Source: Bacteroidales bacterium M6
GTDB lineage: Bacteria; Bacteroidota; Bacteroidia; Bacteroidales; Muribaculaceae
Assembly: GCA_001689485.1 (NCBI GenBank)
Contig: LUJQ01000021.1
Coordinates: 94,954 to 158,953, forward strand
Length of the DNA stretch: 64,000 nt
Direction: 5' to 3'
The notes beneath the pieces were generated by a model that ran no database searches, was not told the origin of the DNA, and saw nothing but the letters and a program-made list of their open reading frames with translations. Each line of letters opens with the position of its first letter. The stretch's first letter is position 1. A program made the translations under genes and the position numbers. This document shows, one piece after another, positions 16,777 through 25,222 of the stretch.

Positions 16777-18342
16777 TCAGACTATTCCGTCAACCCCTAT
16801 AGCTTTGACCGGATGCACCGGACAGACATATTCGCACGCGCCGCACCCGATACACGACGTAGTGTCGACACAGGCCACAACCCGCGCCGCGCCACCTTCT
16901 GCTGCCGTGCGGGGTTTCATCGTCACCGCCTTGCGTGGACACCGCGCCGCACACCTGCCGCACCCGATGCAGCTGGCTGCCTCAACCGATGCATGACCGA
17001 TGATGAAGATATGCTTTTCATCGCGTGTAAGCGGCAGAAGCGCCCCTGTGGGACACACCTCCGTGCAGACGGTGCAATTGTAAAGGCAGTATGCCCGTCC
17101 GAAATCCAGCACGGGGTGGAGCATGTTAAGCCATCCGTACTCATTGGCCGACGGACGGAGCACTTTCGAACTGCAATGCGCCACACAAAGCCCGCATCCG
17201 GTGCACCGTTCCATGAATTCCGACAGGCTGCGGCGGCCGGGAGGTGCCACAGGACGCGCCTTTGTCAGATGCCGTTGGCCACCTATGCCGCGTCCGCCCA
17301 TGGCATCAGCCCCCTTTGCCAACGCACCGAGCGCAGGAGCCGTCGCCACAATAAGCCCGGTGGCAAGGAATTTACGGCGGTCAACACCCACACGGCAGCT
17401 ATCGGCAGCACAAGTGCCGCCCGTATCATCCTTAACCACAGGCCGCTCTCCCACACCATCAGCAATCGGGGCGGCAGCGGCACTCCCCACACGCTGCATC
17501 ATCGGCAAAGCAAGCTTTTTGCGCCTCCAGGTGTAGCGCATGGCACGGTTCTCGCACACATCCATGCAATTGAAGCATGCCACGCAACGCGAACCGTCAA
17601 CCACATGGTCGGCCATATTTATGCACTCTGCCTTGCACACATGCTCGCATTTACGGCAATTAATGCAAAGGTCGGTGTCGATATCGAAATGAAACAGCGA
17701 ATAGCGGCTGAAAATACCGAGGGTGCTCCCAACAGGACAAACTGTGTTGCAGATAAGGCGCCCGTGCATGTAGGACACGGCTCCTACTGCCAAAAATGTT
17801 ACCACGGCAATCACGAATGCCAGCCATGAGGCGGTAAGCACCGGTTCACCTACAACAAATTCCAACACCGGTCGCACCAGGTTGGAGGCAATACGCCCGA
17901 AAGCGCTATAGGGATCGAACAGAGAGGGCAAAGCCCCTGCTCCAACAACAGCGCAACCCGCCACGATGCACAGAAACGCATACCGGAATCTGTTGCGCGG
18001 CAAGGAGTATCGAAACGGCCGAGGCGCTCGCCCACCAATCCGGGATGAATGACACAGGTGCGAAAAAATATCCTGCAACGTTCCCATCGGACACACCGAA
18101 GAGCAGTAAACACGGCCGAAAAGCATCGTAATCCCGAACCATGTCACAAGGGCGCCTACTGCTCCTGCAAGTGCGAGAGGAAACACCTGTATTCGCGCCA
18201 CCCAATGCAATCCCAGTGCCACCCGGGCCGAAAGCGCCGTAAGCAATGCCGTCATCATCAAAAGGAAAACGGCACTCACCACCACACGCGAAAGTTTAAT
18301 CGCGCGTCCGGCCGTGACTCTATGTATCTTTGGCAACGACAT
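16777..18342 (-). CDS. Membrane polyferredoxin, NapH/NapG-like fusion
   Basis: A 521-residue iron-sulfur electron carrier. The N-terminal half has about four membrane helices (for example VVVSAVFLLMMTALLTAL and SWLAFVIAVVTFLAVGAV) and the two CxxxCP motifs of NapH-type quinol oxidoreductases (CSSVCPMG, CNTVCPVG). Six CxxCxxCxxxC-type clusters follow: CINCRKCEHVC, CVACFNCMDVC, CTGCGLCVAHC, CLYNCTVCTEVC, CIGCGRCAARC and CIGCGACEYVC. Between the second and third is a twin-arginine-like segment (DRRKFLATGLIVATAPALG), as at the start of NapG. It looks like NapH joined to NapG in one chain. The electron partners are unknown; no nitrate reductase is nearby. Confidence 0.8.
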   Translation of the reverse strand: MSLPKIHRVTAGRAIKLSRVVVSAVFLLMMTALLTALSARVALGLHWVARIQVFPLALAGAVGALVTWFGITMLFGRVYCSSVCPMGTLQDIFSHLCHSSRIGGRAPRPFRYSLPRNRFRYAFLCIVAGCAVVGAGALPSLFDPYSAFGRIASNLVRPVLEFVVGEPVLTASWLAFVIAVVTFLAVGAVSYMHGRLICNTVCPVGSTLGIFSRYSLFHFDIDTDLCINCRKCEHVCKAECINMADHVVDGSRCVACFNCMDVCENRAMRYTWRRKKLALPMMQRVGSAAAAPIADGVGERPVVKDDTGGTCAADSCRVGVDRRKFLATGLIVATAPALGALAKGADAMGGRGIGGQRHLTKARPVAPPGRRSLSEFMERCTGCGLCVAHCSSKVLRPSANEYGWLNMLHPVLDFGRAYCLYNCTVCTEVCPTGALLPLTRDEKHIFIIGHASVEAASCIGCGRCAARCPRKAVTMKPRTAAEGGAARVVACVDTTSCIGCGACEYVCPVHPVKAIGVDGIV

Positions 18343-18424
18343 ATATCATCTGCCTCACGAATAAGTGCGGGCAGCGGGAGGATGTGGTGTAGGTGACGAG
18401 CAGACCCGAAGCCTGTTCTCAGGG

Positions 18425-18432
18425 CAAATTTA
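18425..18432 (-). promoter_or_regulatory. Promoter -7 box TAAATTTG for the polyferredoxin-thyA-folA operon
   Basis: TAAATTTG on the minus strand, about 83 bp upstream of the ATG at 18342. The -33 zone is only weakly similar to TTTG. Confidence 0.5.
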
Positions 18433-18494
18433 GCAAAAAGTTTTCACAGAATCCCTATTCCGCGCCCACTCACCGGCCACACATCCAAAAACAT

Positions 18495-18531
18495 TGCCCG
18501 GCACCACGCGTTTCGCGTAAGCCACCGGGCA
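18495..18531 (-). terminator. Terminator of the outer-membrane receptor gene
   Basis: Stem GCCCGG/CCGGGC with an inner ACGCG/CGCGT stem around TTT, followed on the minus strand by AATGTTTTT. It lies about 70 bp past the stop of the gene at 18600. Confidence 0.7.
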
Positions 18532-18599
18532 AAAGGGTGTGTATGAAAAATAGGGTCTGATTTGTATGCGTTTCCCGTAATCCGGGCTCTGACGGGGCG

Positions 18600-21080
18600 C
18601 TACTTCTTGCGCCCGTCAAGATCGTCGTTTGAAATCGACGAGGCGGTTTTCTTTACCTGCACATTCAGCGAGCCGAATCTGAAGTTCACACCAATCCCCA
18701 CATATCGGCGGTTATTGTAGATGTTACTGCTTTCGGCATAATAGGCCGGATTGAATGTGACCGAATTATATTCCGAAGAGCCGGGGCCGAATATGTTATT
18801 TGCATTAAGCCGGATGGTCAGGCGGTCGTCCTTGAGGAACTTACGCGACAGACTCAGTGAATAACCCACATTCTTGCTCGAAGTTTTCGAATAACCGTAG
18901 ACACTGTTCAGGCTTCCCGTCCAGAAATATCCCGACACCGATGCCTCGATTTTCCACGGCAGGTCGCGTGAGATGCGCGTCCATGGATTCACATTCCAGC
19001 GTGCACGCGAAAGCGTGGTTGTGGCGCCCGTCTCATCAATAGGCGACGGCTGGCTCATATATGCGTAAGTAAGGTTCAGGTTAGTCATCCACCGTGTCTT
19101 GCTATTGATCGACCACTGGAAATATAGCCCCATATAAGCCGTGCGTTTTTTGCCAATATTCGCGTAAGTTGAATATTTAACCTCGTTTTCAAGCCATTGC
19201 ACCGAAGTGAGCGCGTTGTTGACCACCGTGCCGCTAAGGCTGAAATCGAGGTTGAATTTGCTCTTGATTAGCGAGTAGTTGAGTGTGAAGTTGTTATAGG
19301 CTTCGCTTTCCAAATCGGGATTGCCGAACGACTGCGCCGTGGGCGACACGTTGCGCGTGGGGTCGAGATAGCTCACACCCGGACGGCGTATGTTGCGGTT
19401 ATAGCTGATTTTAAGCGAGTTTTCATCGTTTATATTCCACGATACGGCTGCATTAGGCACAAAATCGTGAAGACGTGCCGAGAAATCATCATGAGGCTGC
19501 GACTGCTCTTTGAATTTTGCACTGAGATAGGAATACTCATAGCGGGCTCCGGCACGGATGCTCCACTTTCCGAGATTCAGGCGATAGTCGGCATAGATGG
19601 CGCTGATGGTGGTGTGGTGGGTGAAATCGTCGTGTGTGGCACCTGCCCCACGGTAAATGTAATCGCTCAGCGAATGGTTGTTGCGGAAAATAGCCTTGCC
19701 TCCGATGTCGAGTTTATGATGCTCGCCGTATGGGCGGCTCCAGTCTGCCTGCACGGTCTGCTCAAGGAAATCCAGCTTAGTGTCGTAGTAGCGCCCCGTG
19801 TAGCCGAAATCACAATTCACCATATCGGTATAGAACGATTCCGCCTCCTGATGCTGGCTGGTTGTTGACGCGCGGTAGCTTAGCGTTATGGCCTCCCCTT
19901 TGCGGCCTGTGGAGCGCTGGTAGTTCACGGCACCGTCGAAATCGAAATATTTGTTATGGTCAACCTCGCTATAGGAATTATAGCCGTAAATCAAAGTCCC
20001 GTCCGGAGCCAGCATCCGTGTGGCATCCTCCTGCAACGGATTCTTCAGGCCATAACCATACATGTTAAGCTCTATAGTGAAGAGGTTGAGTGTGTCGGGT
20101 TCCCAGCTGCTTTCAAGCCCCATCCACCCGTTGGTGTAGGGGGAACGGTAGAACGATTCGCTCTCCAGCCTGTTGCCCGATTCATAATATTCCGTGAACG
20201 ACGACGAATGCCCTTCCGAATCACGGCTCTTATCCGGGGTGATACCGAACCCTCCGTTGAGGGCCATCGTCACCTTGTCGACCTGTGTAGAAAGCCAAAG
20301 GTTTGGGCGCGGATAATAGCTGTAGTTATCTACATAGAGGTTTGCCGAGCCTACAACCCCTTTGAGCGATGTATCGCTGTCGGTTACTATATTCAGGATA
20401 CACCCCACCCCCTCGGCATCCTCGCGCGCACCCGGATCGGTTATCACCTCGATTTTCTTGATTGACGACGCCGGGATGGCAGCGAAGATATCCTTGGCAT
20501 TCTTAGTATATGAATTGTTGGGACGACCGTTTTTATAGATGCGGAAATCGGTGGAACCCTTAACCTTTATGGTCCCGTCCTCGTCAACAGTGACAAGAGG
20601 CACTTTACGCAGAATTTCGCGCAGATTGGAGGTCGAGGCATCGGGATCGGCCTTCACATCATAGCCCAGACGGTCGATTTCACGCACAACCAGCGGGCGC
20701 TGCGCCACGACCTCGATTTCGCCAAGCTCGTTGGCGGCATCATGTGTGACAAGGCGCCCCAGGTTGACTTTGGGATTCCCCTGTGTCAGTTCGAACTCTT
20801 TTTCGAGCAGTGCTTTGCCTACCGAAGCCACCGTCAGGCGGTATGCCCCGGCCTCTTTAAGTGTTTGTGAGAACCGCCCCTCACCGTCGGTGGTGCCGAG
20901 CGACACCGGCTTCACCGAATCGGCAACCGCATACACCCTCACTGTGGCATAGATTTCAGGCTCACCCACCGAATCGGCGACCTCGCCAGTTACATTGAAT
21001 GTGACACCTATTGCCGAGGCACATCCCGCCACCACCGAAAGAATCAGGGAGCATAGCCGCCCCGAAACAGCATGTTTCAT
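18600..21080 (-). CDS. Outer-membrane beta-barrel receptor (TonB-receptor-like)
   Basis: About 826 residues. Signal peptide (KHAVSGRLCSLILSVVAGC), a carboxypeptidase-regulatory-like domain (about 28-115, TFNVTGEVADSVGEPEIYAT), a plug domain (LREILRKVPLVTVDEDGTIK, IRKNGR-like IYKNGRPNNSY, IPASSIKKIEVITDPGAR), then a long barrel rich in aromatic beta strands. This is the Bacteroidota outer-membrane beta-barrel family related to TonB-dependent receptors; substrate unknown and no SusD partner is next to it. ATG at 21080 is preferred over 21089 because an AAGG lies at proper distance and the signal peptide starts MKH. It ends near a terminator at 18495. Confidence 0.82.
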   Translation of the reverse strand: MKHAVSGRLCSLILSVVAGCASAIGVTFNVTGEVADSVGEPEIYATVRVYAVADSVKPVSLGTTDGEGRFSQTLKEAGAYRLTVASVGKALLEKEFELTQGNPKVNLGRLVTHDAANELGEIEVVAQRPLVVREIDRLGYDVKADPDASTSNLREILRKVPLVTVDEDGTIKVKGSTDFRIYKNGRPNNSYTKNAKDIFAAIPASSIKKIEVITDPGAREDAEGVGCILNIVTDSDTSLKGVVGSANLYVDNYSYYPRPNLWLSTQVDKVTMALNGGFGITPDKSRDSEGHSSSFTEYYESGNRLESESFYRSPYTNGWMGLESSWEPDTLNLFTIELNMYGYGLKNPLQEDATRMLAPDGTLIYGYNSYSEVDHNKYFDFDGAVNYQRSTGRKGEAITLSYRASTTSQHQEAESFYTDMVNCDFGYTGRYYDTKLDFLEQTVQADWSRPYGEHHKLDIGGKAIFRNNHSLSDYIYRGAGATHDDFTHHTTISAIYADYRLNLGKWSIRAGARYEYSYLSAKFKEQSQPHDDFSARLHDFVPNAAVSWNINDENSLKISYNRNIRRPGVSYLDPTRNVSPTAQSFGNPDLESEAYNNFTLNYSLIKSKFNLDFSLSGTVVNNALTSVQWLENEVKYSTYANIGKKRTAYMGLYFQWSINSKTRWMTNLNLTYAYMSQPSPIDETGATTTLSRARWNVNPWTRISRDLPWKIEASVSGYFWTGSLNSVYGYSKTSSKNVGYSLSLSRKFLKDDRLTIRLNANNIFGPGSSEYNSVTFNPAYYAESSNIYNNRRYVGIGVNFRFGSLNVQVKKTASSISNDDLDGRKK

Positions 21081-21140
21081 AGCAATCATTACCTTAGAAC
21101 ATTTATTGTAAGTATAAATATGTTGTTTTCAATCGCTCTG

Positions 21141-21173
21141 CAAAGATAAACTATTTTTATAGTCGGACGCAAA
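21141..21173 (-). promoter_or_regulatory. Full promoter for the outer-membrane receptor gene
   Basis: Minus strand: -33 TTTG (21170-21173), 21 bp spacer, -7 TATCTTTG (21141-21148), followed by CAG. Leader of about 50 nt. A near-match plus-strand box (CATCTTTG, about 21275-21282) may serve the DJ-1 gene. Confidence 0.75.
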
Positions 21174-21372
21174 TTTTCAGGTAAAAGATTTACCCCCCCA
21201 TTTTTAACTTTAGTTAACACATATGCATGTGATTTTTTGTCGCCGCTACGCTTGGAATAACGAACAATAATCACCATCTTTGCGTTATTCTTAAGTTGCA
21301 TTAATAATATTCAATCCAACCTTACACATTTTTCAAAATCACCCTTACCTAACCCCAAAAACAGATTTAGTC

Positions 21373-21945
21373 ATGAACACTTCCTACATTTTCCTGGCAC
21401 CCGGCTTCGAGGAGATTGAAGCCTTGACTGTTCTCGACGTTATGCGCCGTGCGGGCATGGACGTAAAAACCGTATCAATCACCGACGAAAGAAACGTTGC
21501 CGGCGCACACGGAGTGACCGTAACCGCCGACCTGCTTTATAGCGAAACCGATTTCATAACCCCTGAATGGCTGATTCTTCCGGGTGGTATGCCAGGGGCA
21601 ACCAACCTATCGGAATTCGCCCCCCTCAACACACTGCTTGTCAACCAGGCACAATCAGGGAAAATAGCCGCCATCTGTGCATCGCCCGGGGTGGTGCTCG
21701 GCCCGTTGGGCATTCTCGACGGCAAAGAGGCCACATGCTATCCCGGATTCGAGAAACTGATGCCTGACGCAATCCATCGCGACACCCAGGTAATCGCACT
21801 CGACCGCATCATCACTGCCAACGGCCCCTCTGCCGCCCTGCGTTTCGCCTTGGCAATCGTGGCCAACTCCATGGGCGAGAGCGTGGCACAGGAGGTAGGC
21901 TCCGGGATGCTGTTCTACCCCAAAAGCATGAACTTCTACTTCTAA
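21373..21945 (+). CDS. DJ-1/PfpI family protein (ThiJ/YajL-like)
   Basis: A 190-residue single-domain protein of the DJ-1 superfamily. The N-terminus FLAPGFEEIEALTVLDVMRRAG carries the conserved glutamate that pairs with the nucleophilic cysteine, found here in AAICASPGVVLG (Cys about 102). ITANGPSAALRFALAIV matches the family C-terminal helix. Members act as chaperone-like, deglycase-type or glyoxalase III enzymes; which applies cannot be told. It is transcribed alone, with a terminator at 22068. Confidence 0.9.
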   Translation: MNTSYIFLAPGFEEIEALTVLDVMRRAGMDVKTVSITDERNVAGAHGVTVTADLLYSETDFITPEWLILPGGMPGATNLSEFAPLNTLLVNQAQSGKIAAICASPGVVLGPLGILDGKEATCYPGFEKLMPDAIHRDTQVIALDRIITANGPSAALRFALAIVANSMGESVAQEVGSGMLFYPKSMNFYF

Positions 21946-21953
21946 TTGCTCAT

Positions 21954-22055
21954 AAGTAAGTCATGAAAATTATTACGCATGAAATGTATAAGCAGGCTTT
22001 ACATTATCTGAGAGCATACTTTCAGATAATATAAAATAATTTCCACGACTTACTT
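21954..22055. repeat. 102 bp imperfect inverted repeat after the DJ-1 gene
   Basis: Outer arms of 21 bp (21954-21974 and 22035-22055, starting AAGTAAGTC and ending GACTTACTT) match at 18 positions. Inside is a perfect 9 bp stem ATTATCTGA/TCAGATAAT (22003-22011, 22022-22030). It could be a small non-autonomous element or a structured 3' end. Confidence 0.45.
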
Positions 22056-22067
22056 AATAAAAATTAT

Positions 22068-22102
22068 AGCGCTGTATCAAAAATATTGATACAGCGCTTT
22101 TT
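22068..22102 (+). terminator. Terminator after the DJ-1 gene
   Basis: Stem AGCGCTGTATCAA/TTGATACAGCGCT (22068-22080, 22086-22098) with a five-base loop, followed by a T tract. Confidence 0.85.
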
Positions 22103-22111
22103 CTATACCCC

Positions 22112-22170
22112 GAAGTTATCTCGCCTTTTCTTCTTTTGCATCTGCTTCCTGATTTCCGGCTGTGTAAAGC
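22112..22170 (-). repeat. Dispersed 58 bp element, copy with micro-ORF
   Basis: Matches the segment 58830-58887 at about 48 of 58 positions, in the same orientation. On the minus strand it contains a 19-codon ORF (22116-22175) whose peptide ends DAKEEKAR; the other copy ends DAKEEKSR at the same place. It lies just past the lptD-like stop. Whether it is translated is unknown. Confidence 0.5.
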
Positions 22171-22209
22171 GTCATCCAAATTTCGAGTAATCATAATCAT
22201 TTTGATTAC

Positions 22210-25050
22210 TTAATACCACTTCACGCCATTGGATTGCGAGGAGCGTTTGTCATATTTGAGGTCGGATAGCAGGGACGATTTGACCGATATGTGGAAATTA
22301 TACGATTTGTAAGGCCCGACCGGAATCACACTCGCGCGCATGGTGAAGCAATGAAGGTCGCGCGCGATGTTGAGGTTCATATATGCGATTTTCTTTGTGT
22401 CGAAATTATATGATGCCGATGCCGAGAATTCCCAGTTCTTCGTCGGCCTGATATTACCCGACAGGCTCAGATTCTGAGTAATCTTGCCGTCATACTCCAT
22501 CTTCTGCTTATTGAAATTGCCGTAACTATAATTGATGGAGTAGTTCACACTAAGGCTCCACGGCACCTCCCACGGCACATATCCTTCGGGGGTAAGCTGC
22601 AAATCGTCGTCATGGTCATGCCCCGAACGTCCCCCTTGTTGCCCGTTACCGTCCGTATCATCATCACCCCAATTGTCGTCGTCGCCGTAATTGGGATTAT
22701 TGTTGTTATCATTGTTTTTCGAGCCGTCCTTTTTCCGCTTGAAAGTGTCGTTGTTGAAAGTATAGGAGAACGACGTACCCGTTGATGAGAGGCGTCCAAG
22801 CCCCTTGCCTGCCTTCCAGCGAGGTATGTTTACGCGCACAGGGTTACCGGCGGAATTAAGCTGGTAGGTGTAGACATCCCATGTGGCGGAAAGGTTCAGG
22901 TTGAACTGGCGCGACAACCTGAGCAACAGCGAGGTGTTGATATTACTCCAGTTCAGGGAGTCGGCGGCGAAGTTGTAGCTTTGCGACACCGTGAAATTCT
23001 CGATAAGCGAAATCTTCTTCTCACCAATCGAGTCATTATCGGATTTCACCTTCATCTCTACATTGTTGGCGAGCGAAACTGAAACCATGCCGGTTTTACC
23101 CTGCCCCGGCACACCGTAAAGAGCCGAAGGGAACATGGAATATTTCTTTGTCTGCTGGCGCCCCTGGGCGTCGGTGTAGTCATAGCTGCCATAATAACCG
23201 AAGAATGGCGACGAGAAGTCAGGCGCCCCCGAGAATGAAACGGTGGGGGTGAACACATGGCGAATCATCTTCACCTTGTCGCCCAGGAAGGGGAGCGGCT
23301 GGAAGAAACCGTAAACCTTGGTATCCAACGACACGGAGGCATTGAAATCCCACACGTTATAGAAACTGTAGGTGGTATCGGCCACTTCGGCCGAAGCTGC
23401 CGGATCCCATGCACGGCGCACCTTCTGCGTGTACATGCGGTCGGTCAGCGAAATCGACGGGGTGATATTGAAATAAGTGAACAGCGGGAAGGTAGCCGAA
23501 ATCGGTATGCTGTGCTTCATGCCGTTGCGCCAGTCCTTTATCAGCGACTTTTTGAAAAACTCATCCTGCTTGGCGGTCAGCGAGTTCTGGAACTGGCCGG
23601 AATATGACATACGTATCTTCTCATACCACCTGTCGGCCCCTACGGCATGCTTGCGCTTGAACGGATAAACCTGCGACATGGTGACGTTGATGTTCGGGAA
23701 TGACACTGCCAAGGTGGAGTCCTGCGTGCGCTGCGAAACGTTCAGCGATGTCGACAGCGACCATTTCGAGTTTGGGAAACGGTAGCTCATGTTGATGGTC
23801 GACGATTTGGTGTTTTCCGTGAAAGCGTTGCTGTAGTAAGAGTTTACGCTGTTGCGGGTGTAGCCCGATGTTGTGAAGTTCACCGATGCCGACAGATTCA
23901 TATTAGGGTTTGCCTTCGAATCCTGCGAATGGCTCCATATAACCTGGAAGTTGGTTGCCGAGGAATAATCGGGGTCGCTTTTTTCCCCGTAGATGGTTTT
24001 CAGGTAGTTGATGTTGAAATTACCGCTGAACTTGTAGCGTTTGCGATAGGTCGACTGTGCCGACAGCCCCCATGACCCCTTCGTGTAGATTTCACCCGTA
24101 AGCGCGAGGTCAATCATATCGTTTATAGCGAAATAATAGCCTCCGTCGCTGAGATAGAAACCCCGGTTATAGTCATCACCGAAAGTCGGCACGATTACCC
24201 CTGAGGCATATTTGTCGGAAAAGGGGAAATAACCGAAAGGCACTGCCAGCGGCAACGGCAAACCGGCCAGCACCATATATGCAGGCCCGGTTACGATGTT
24301 CTTTTTAGGACGCACCTTGGCCTTGGTGAGCTGCAACCAGAAGTGCGGGTCGTCATGGTGGTCGCATGTGGTGTAGCGCCCGTTTTGGATATAGTAGTCC
24401 TCACCCTCGGTCTTTTTAGTCTGGCCACCGGTCAGGAACCCCTCACCCTGCTGGGTTATGACGTTTGTGATATATCCTCTTTTCGAACGGAAATTATAAC
24501 GCATCGTACTGGACTCGTAGGAAGTACCCCCCTCCTCAAACACAGGCACACCCTGCATCTCCCCTACGCTGTCCTCACGCCCGCATGCATACACCTCGCT
24601 TTTATCCATATCGAGGCGGATTTCGGCAGCATTAAGTTTCAAATCCCCATAGTCAATCTGCCCTTCGCCATACATATATGTCATGTTGCGACCCACCATA
24701 ACCATCGAATCTTTTGACTCGAACACAACCTGGTGGTCAAGGTCGACTTTCTCACGCCTGATGCGCGACGGGCGGCGTGGAACGGAATCGCCCCTGCCCG
24801 CTGCATCACCGGGTTCAACCGAGGAAAACGCATCTTTCCCACGAAGCGAATCAACCCGCAACGAATCCACTGACAATCCCGGGATAGAATCTGCAACAAC
24901 CTCACCTCCAACGGAATCACTTGCCGCAACCGATGCATCCGCAGGCATAATCAACCTCTCGGGCACACCGACACCGTCGCGGGAAAACAATGATCCCGTG
25001 ACCATGCACAACACGAAAATCAGAATTATATATAGATGAGAGTGTCGCAA
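22210..25050 (-). CDS. lptD: LptD-like outer-membrane LPS-assembly protein
   Basis: A 946-residue outer-membrane protein. After a signal-anchor-like N-terminus and a disordered, S/D-rich region, residues ~100-250 resemble the OstA/LptD beta-taco domain (YGEGQIDYGDLKLNAAEIRLD, TTCDHHDDPHFWLQLTKAKV, GPAYMVLAGLPLPLAVPFGYFP), followed by a long barrel with alternating aromatic strands. LptD with LptE places lipopolysaccharide in the outer leaflet. A D/N-rich low-complexity loop (about residues 760-800) is unusual but typical for surface loops. The two cysteines expected for Proteobacterial disulfides are not evident. Divergent from the glycosyltransferase operon. Confidence 0.82.
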   Translation of the reverse strand: MRHSHLYIILIFVLCMVTGSLFSRDGVGVPERLIMPADASVAASDSVGGEVVADSIPGLSVDSLRVDSLRGKDAFSSVEPGDAAGRGDSVPRRPSRIRREKVDLDHQVVFESKDSMVMVGRNMTYMYGEGQIDYGDLKLNAAEIRLDMDKSEVYACGREDSVGEMQGVPVFEEGGTSYESSTMRYNFRSKRGYITNVITQQGEGFLTGGQTKKTEGEDYYIQNGRYTTCDHHDDPHFWLQLTKAKVRPKKNIVTGPAYMVLAGLPLPLAVPFGYFPFSDKYASGVIVPTFGDDYNRGFYLSDGGYYFAINDMIDLALTGEIYTKGSWGLSAQSTYRKRYKFSGNFNINYLKTIYGEKSDPDYSSATNFQVIWSHSQDSKANPNMNLSASVNFTTSGYTRNSVNSYYSNAFTENTKSSTINMSYRFPNSKWSLSTSLNVSQRTQDSTLAVSFPNINVTMSQVYPFKRKHAVGADRWYEKIRMSYSGQFQNSLTAKQDEFFKKSLIKDWRNGMKHSIPISATFPLFTYFNITPSISLTDRMYTQKVRRAWDPAASAEVADTTYSFYNVWDFNASVSLDTKVYGFFQPLPFLGDKVKMIRHVFTPTVSFSGAPDFSSPFFGYYGSYDYTDAQGRQQTKKYSMFPSALYGVPGQGKTGMVSVSLANNVEMKVKSDNDSIGEKKISLIENFTVSQSYNFAADSLNWSNINTSLLLRLSRQFNLNLSATWDVYTYQLNSAGNPVRVNIPRWKAGKGLGRLSSTGTSFSYTFNNDTFKRKKDGSKNNDNNNNPNYGDDDNWGDDDTDGNGQQGGRSGHDHDDDLQLTPEGYVPWEVPWSLSVNYSINYSYGNFNKQKMEYDGKITQNLSLSGNIRPTKNWEFSASASYNFDTKKIAYMNLNIARDLHCFTMRASVIPVGPYKSYNFHISVKSSLLSDLKYDKRSSQSNGVKWY

Positions 25051-25114
25051 GAATCTGGATTTCTCATCGGCGGCCAGGAGAACGTAGATATACTTACCAC
25101 CGAATATTCAGCTG

Positions 25115-25122
25115 CAAAGATA
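25115..25122 (-). promoter_or_regulatory. Promoter -7 box TATCTTTG for lptD
   Basis: TATCTTTG on the minus strand followed by CAGC, 65 bp before the ATG at 25050. No clear -33 TTTG. Confidence 0.6.
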
Positions 25123-25184
25123 CTGAATTATCCACAATCCGACAGCGTTCACCAAAATTTTTCATCCCCGCATCACATCCCCTC

Positions 25185-25216
25185 TTTGCTTTTTATTGTT
25201 TTTTTACGTAATTTTG
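25185..25216 (+). promoter_or_regulatory. Full promoter for the glycosyltransferase operon
   Basis: -33 TTTG (25185-25188), 20 bp spacer, -7 TAATTTTG (25209-25216). The ATG at 25223 lies only six bases past the -7 box, so the mRNA should start at or next to the start codon (leaderless). Confidence 0.7.
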
Positions 25217-25222
25217 TTTTTA

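Noticed and set aside
16708..17829. 373-codon plus-strand frame
   Set aside because: Antisense to the polyferredoxin; no domain, His/Arg-rich artefact of the Cys/Gly codons.
21141..21330. Additional gene upstream of DJ-1 (70-codon minus-strand frame 21089-21301)
   Set aside because: It spans the promoter of the outer-membrane receptor and is AT-rich with no start signal.
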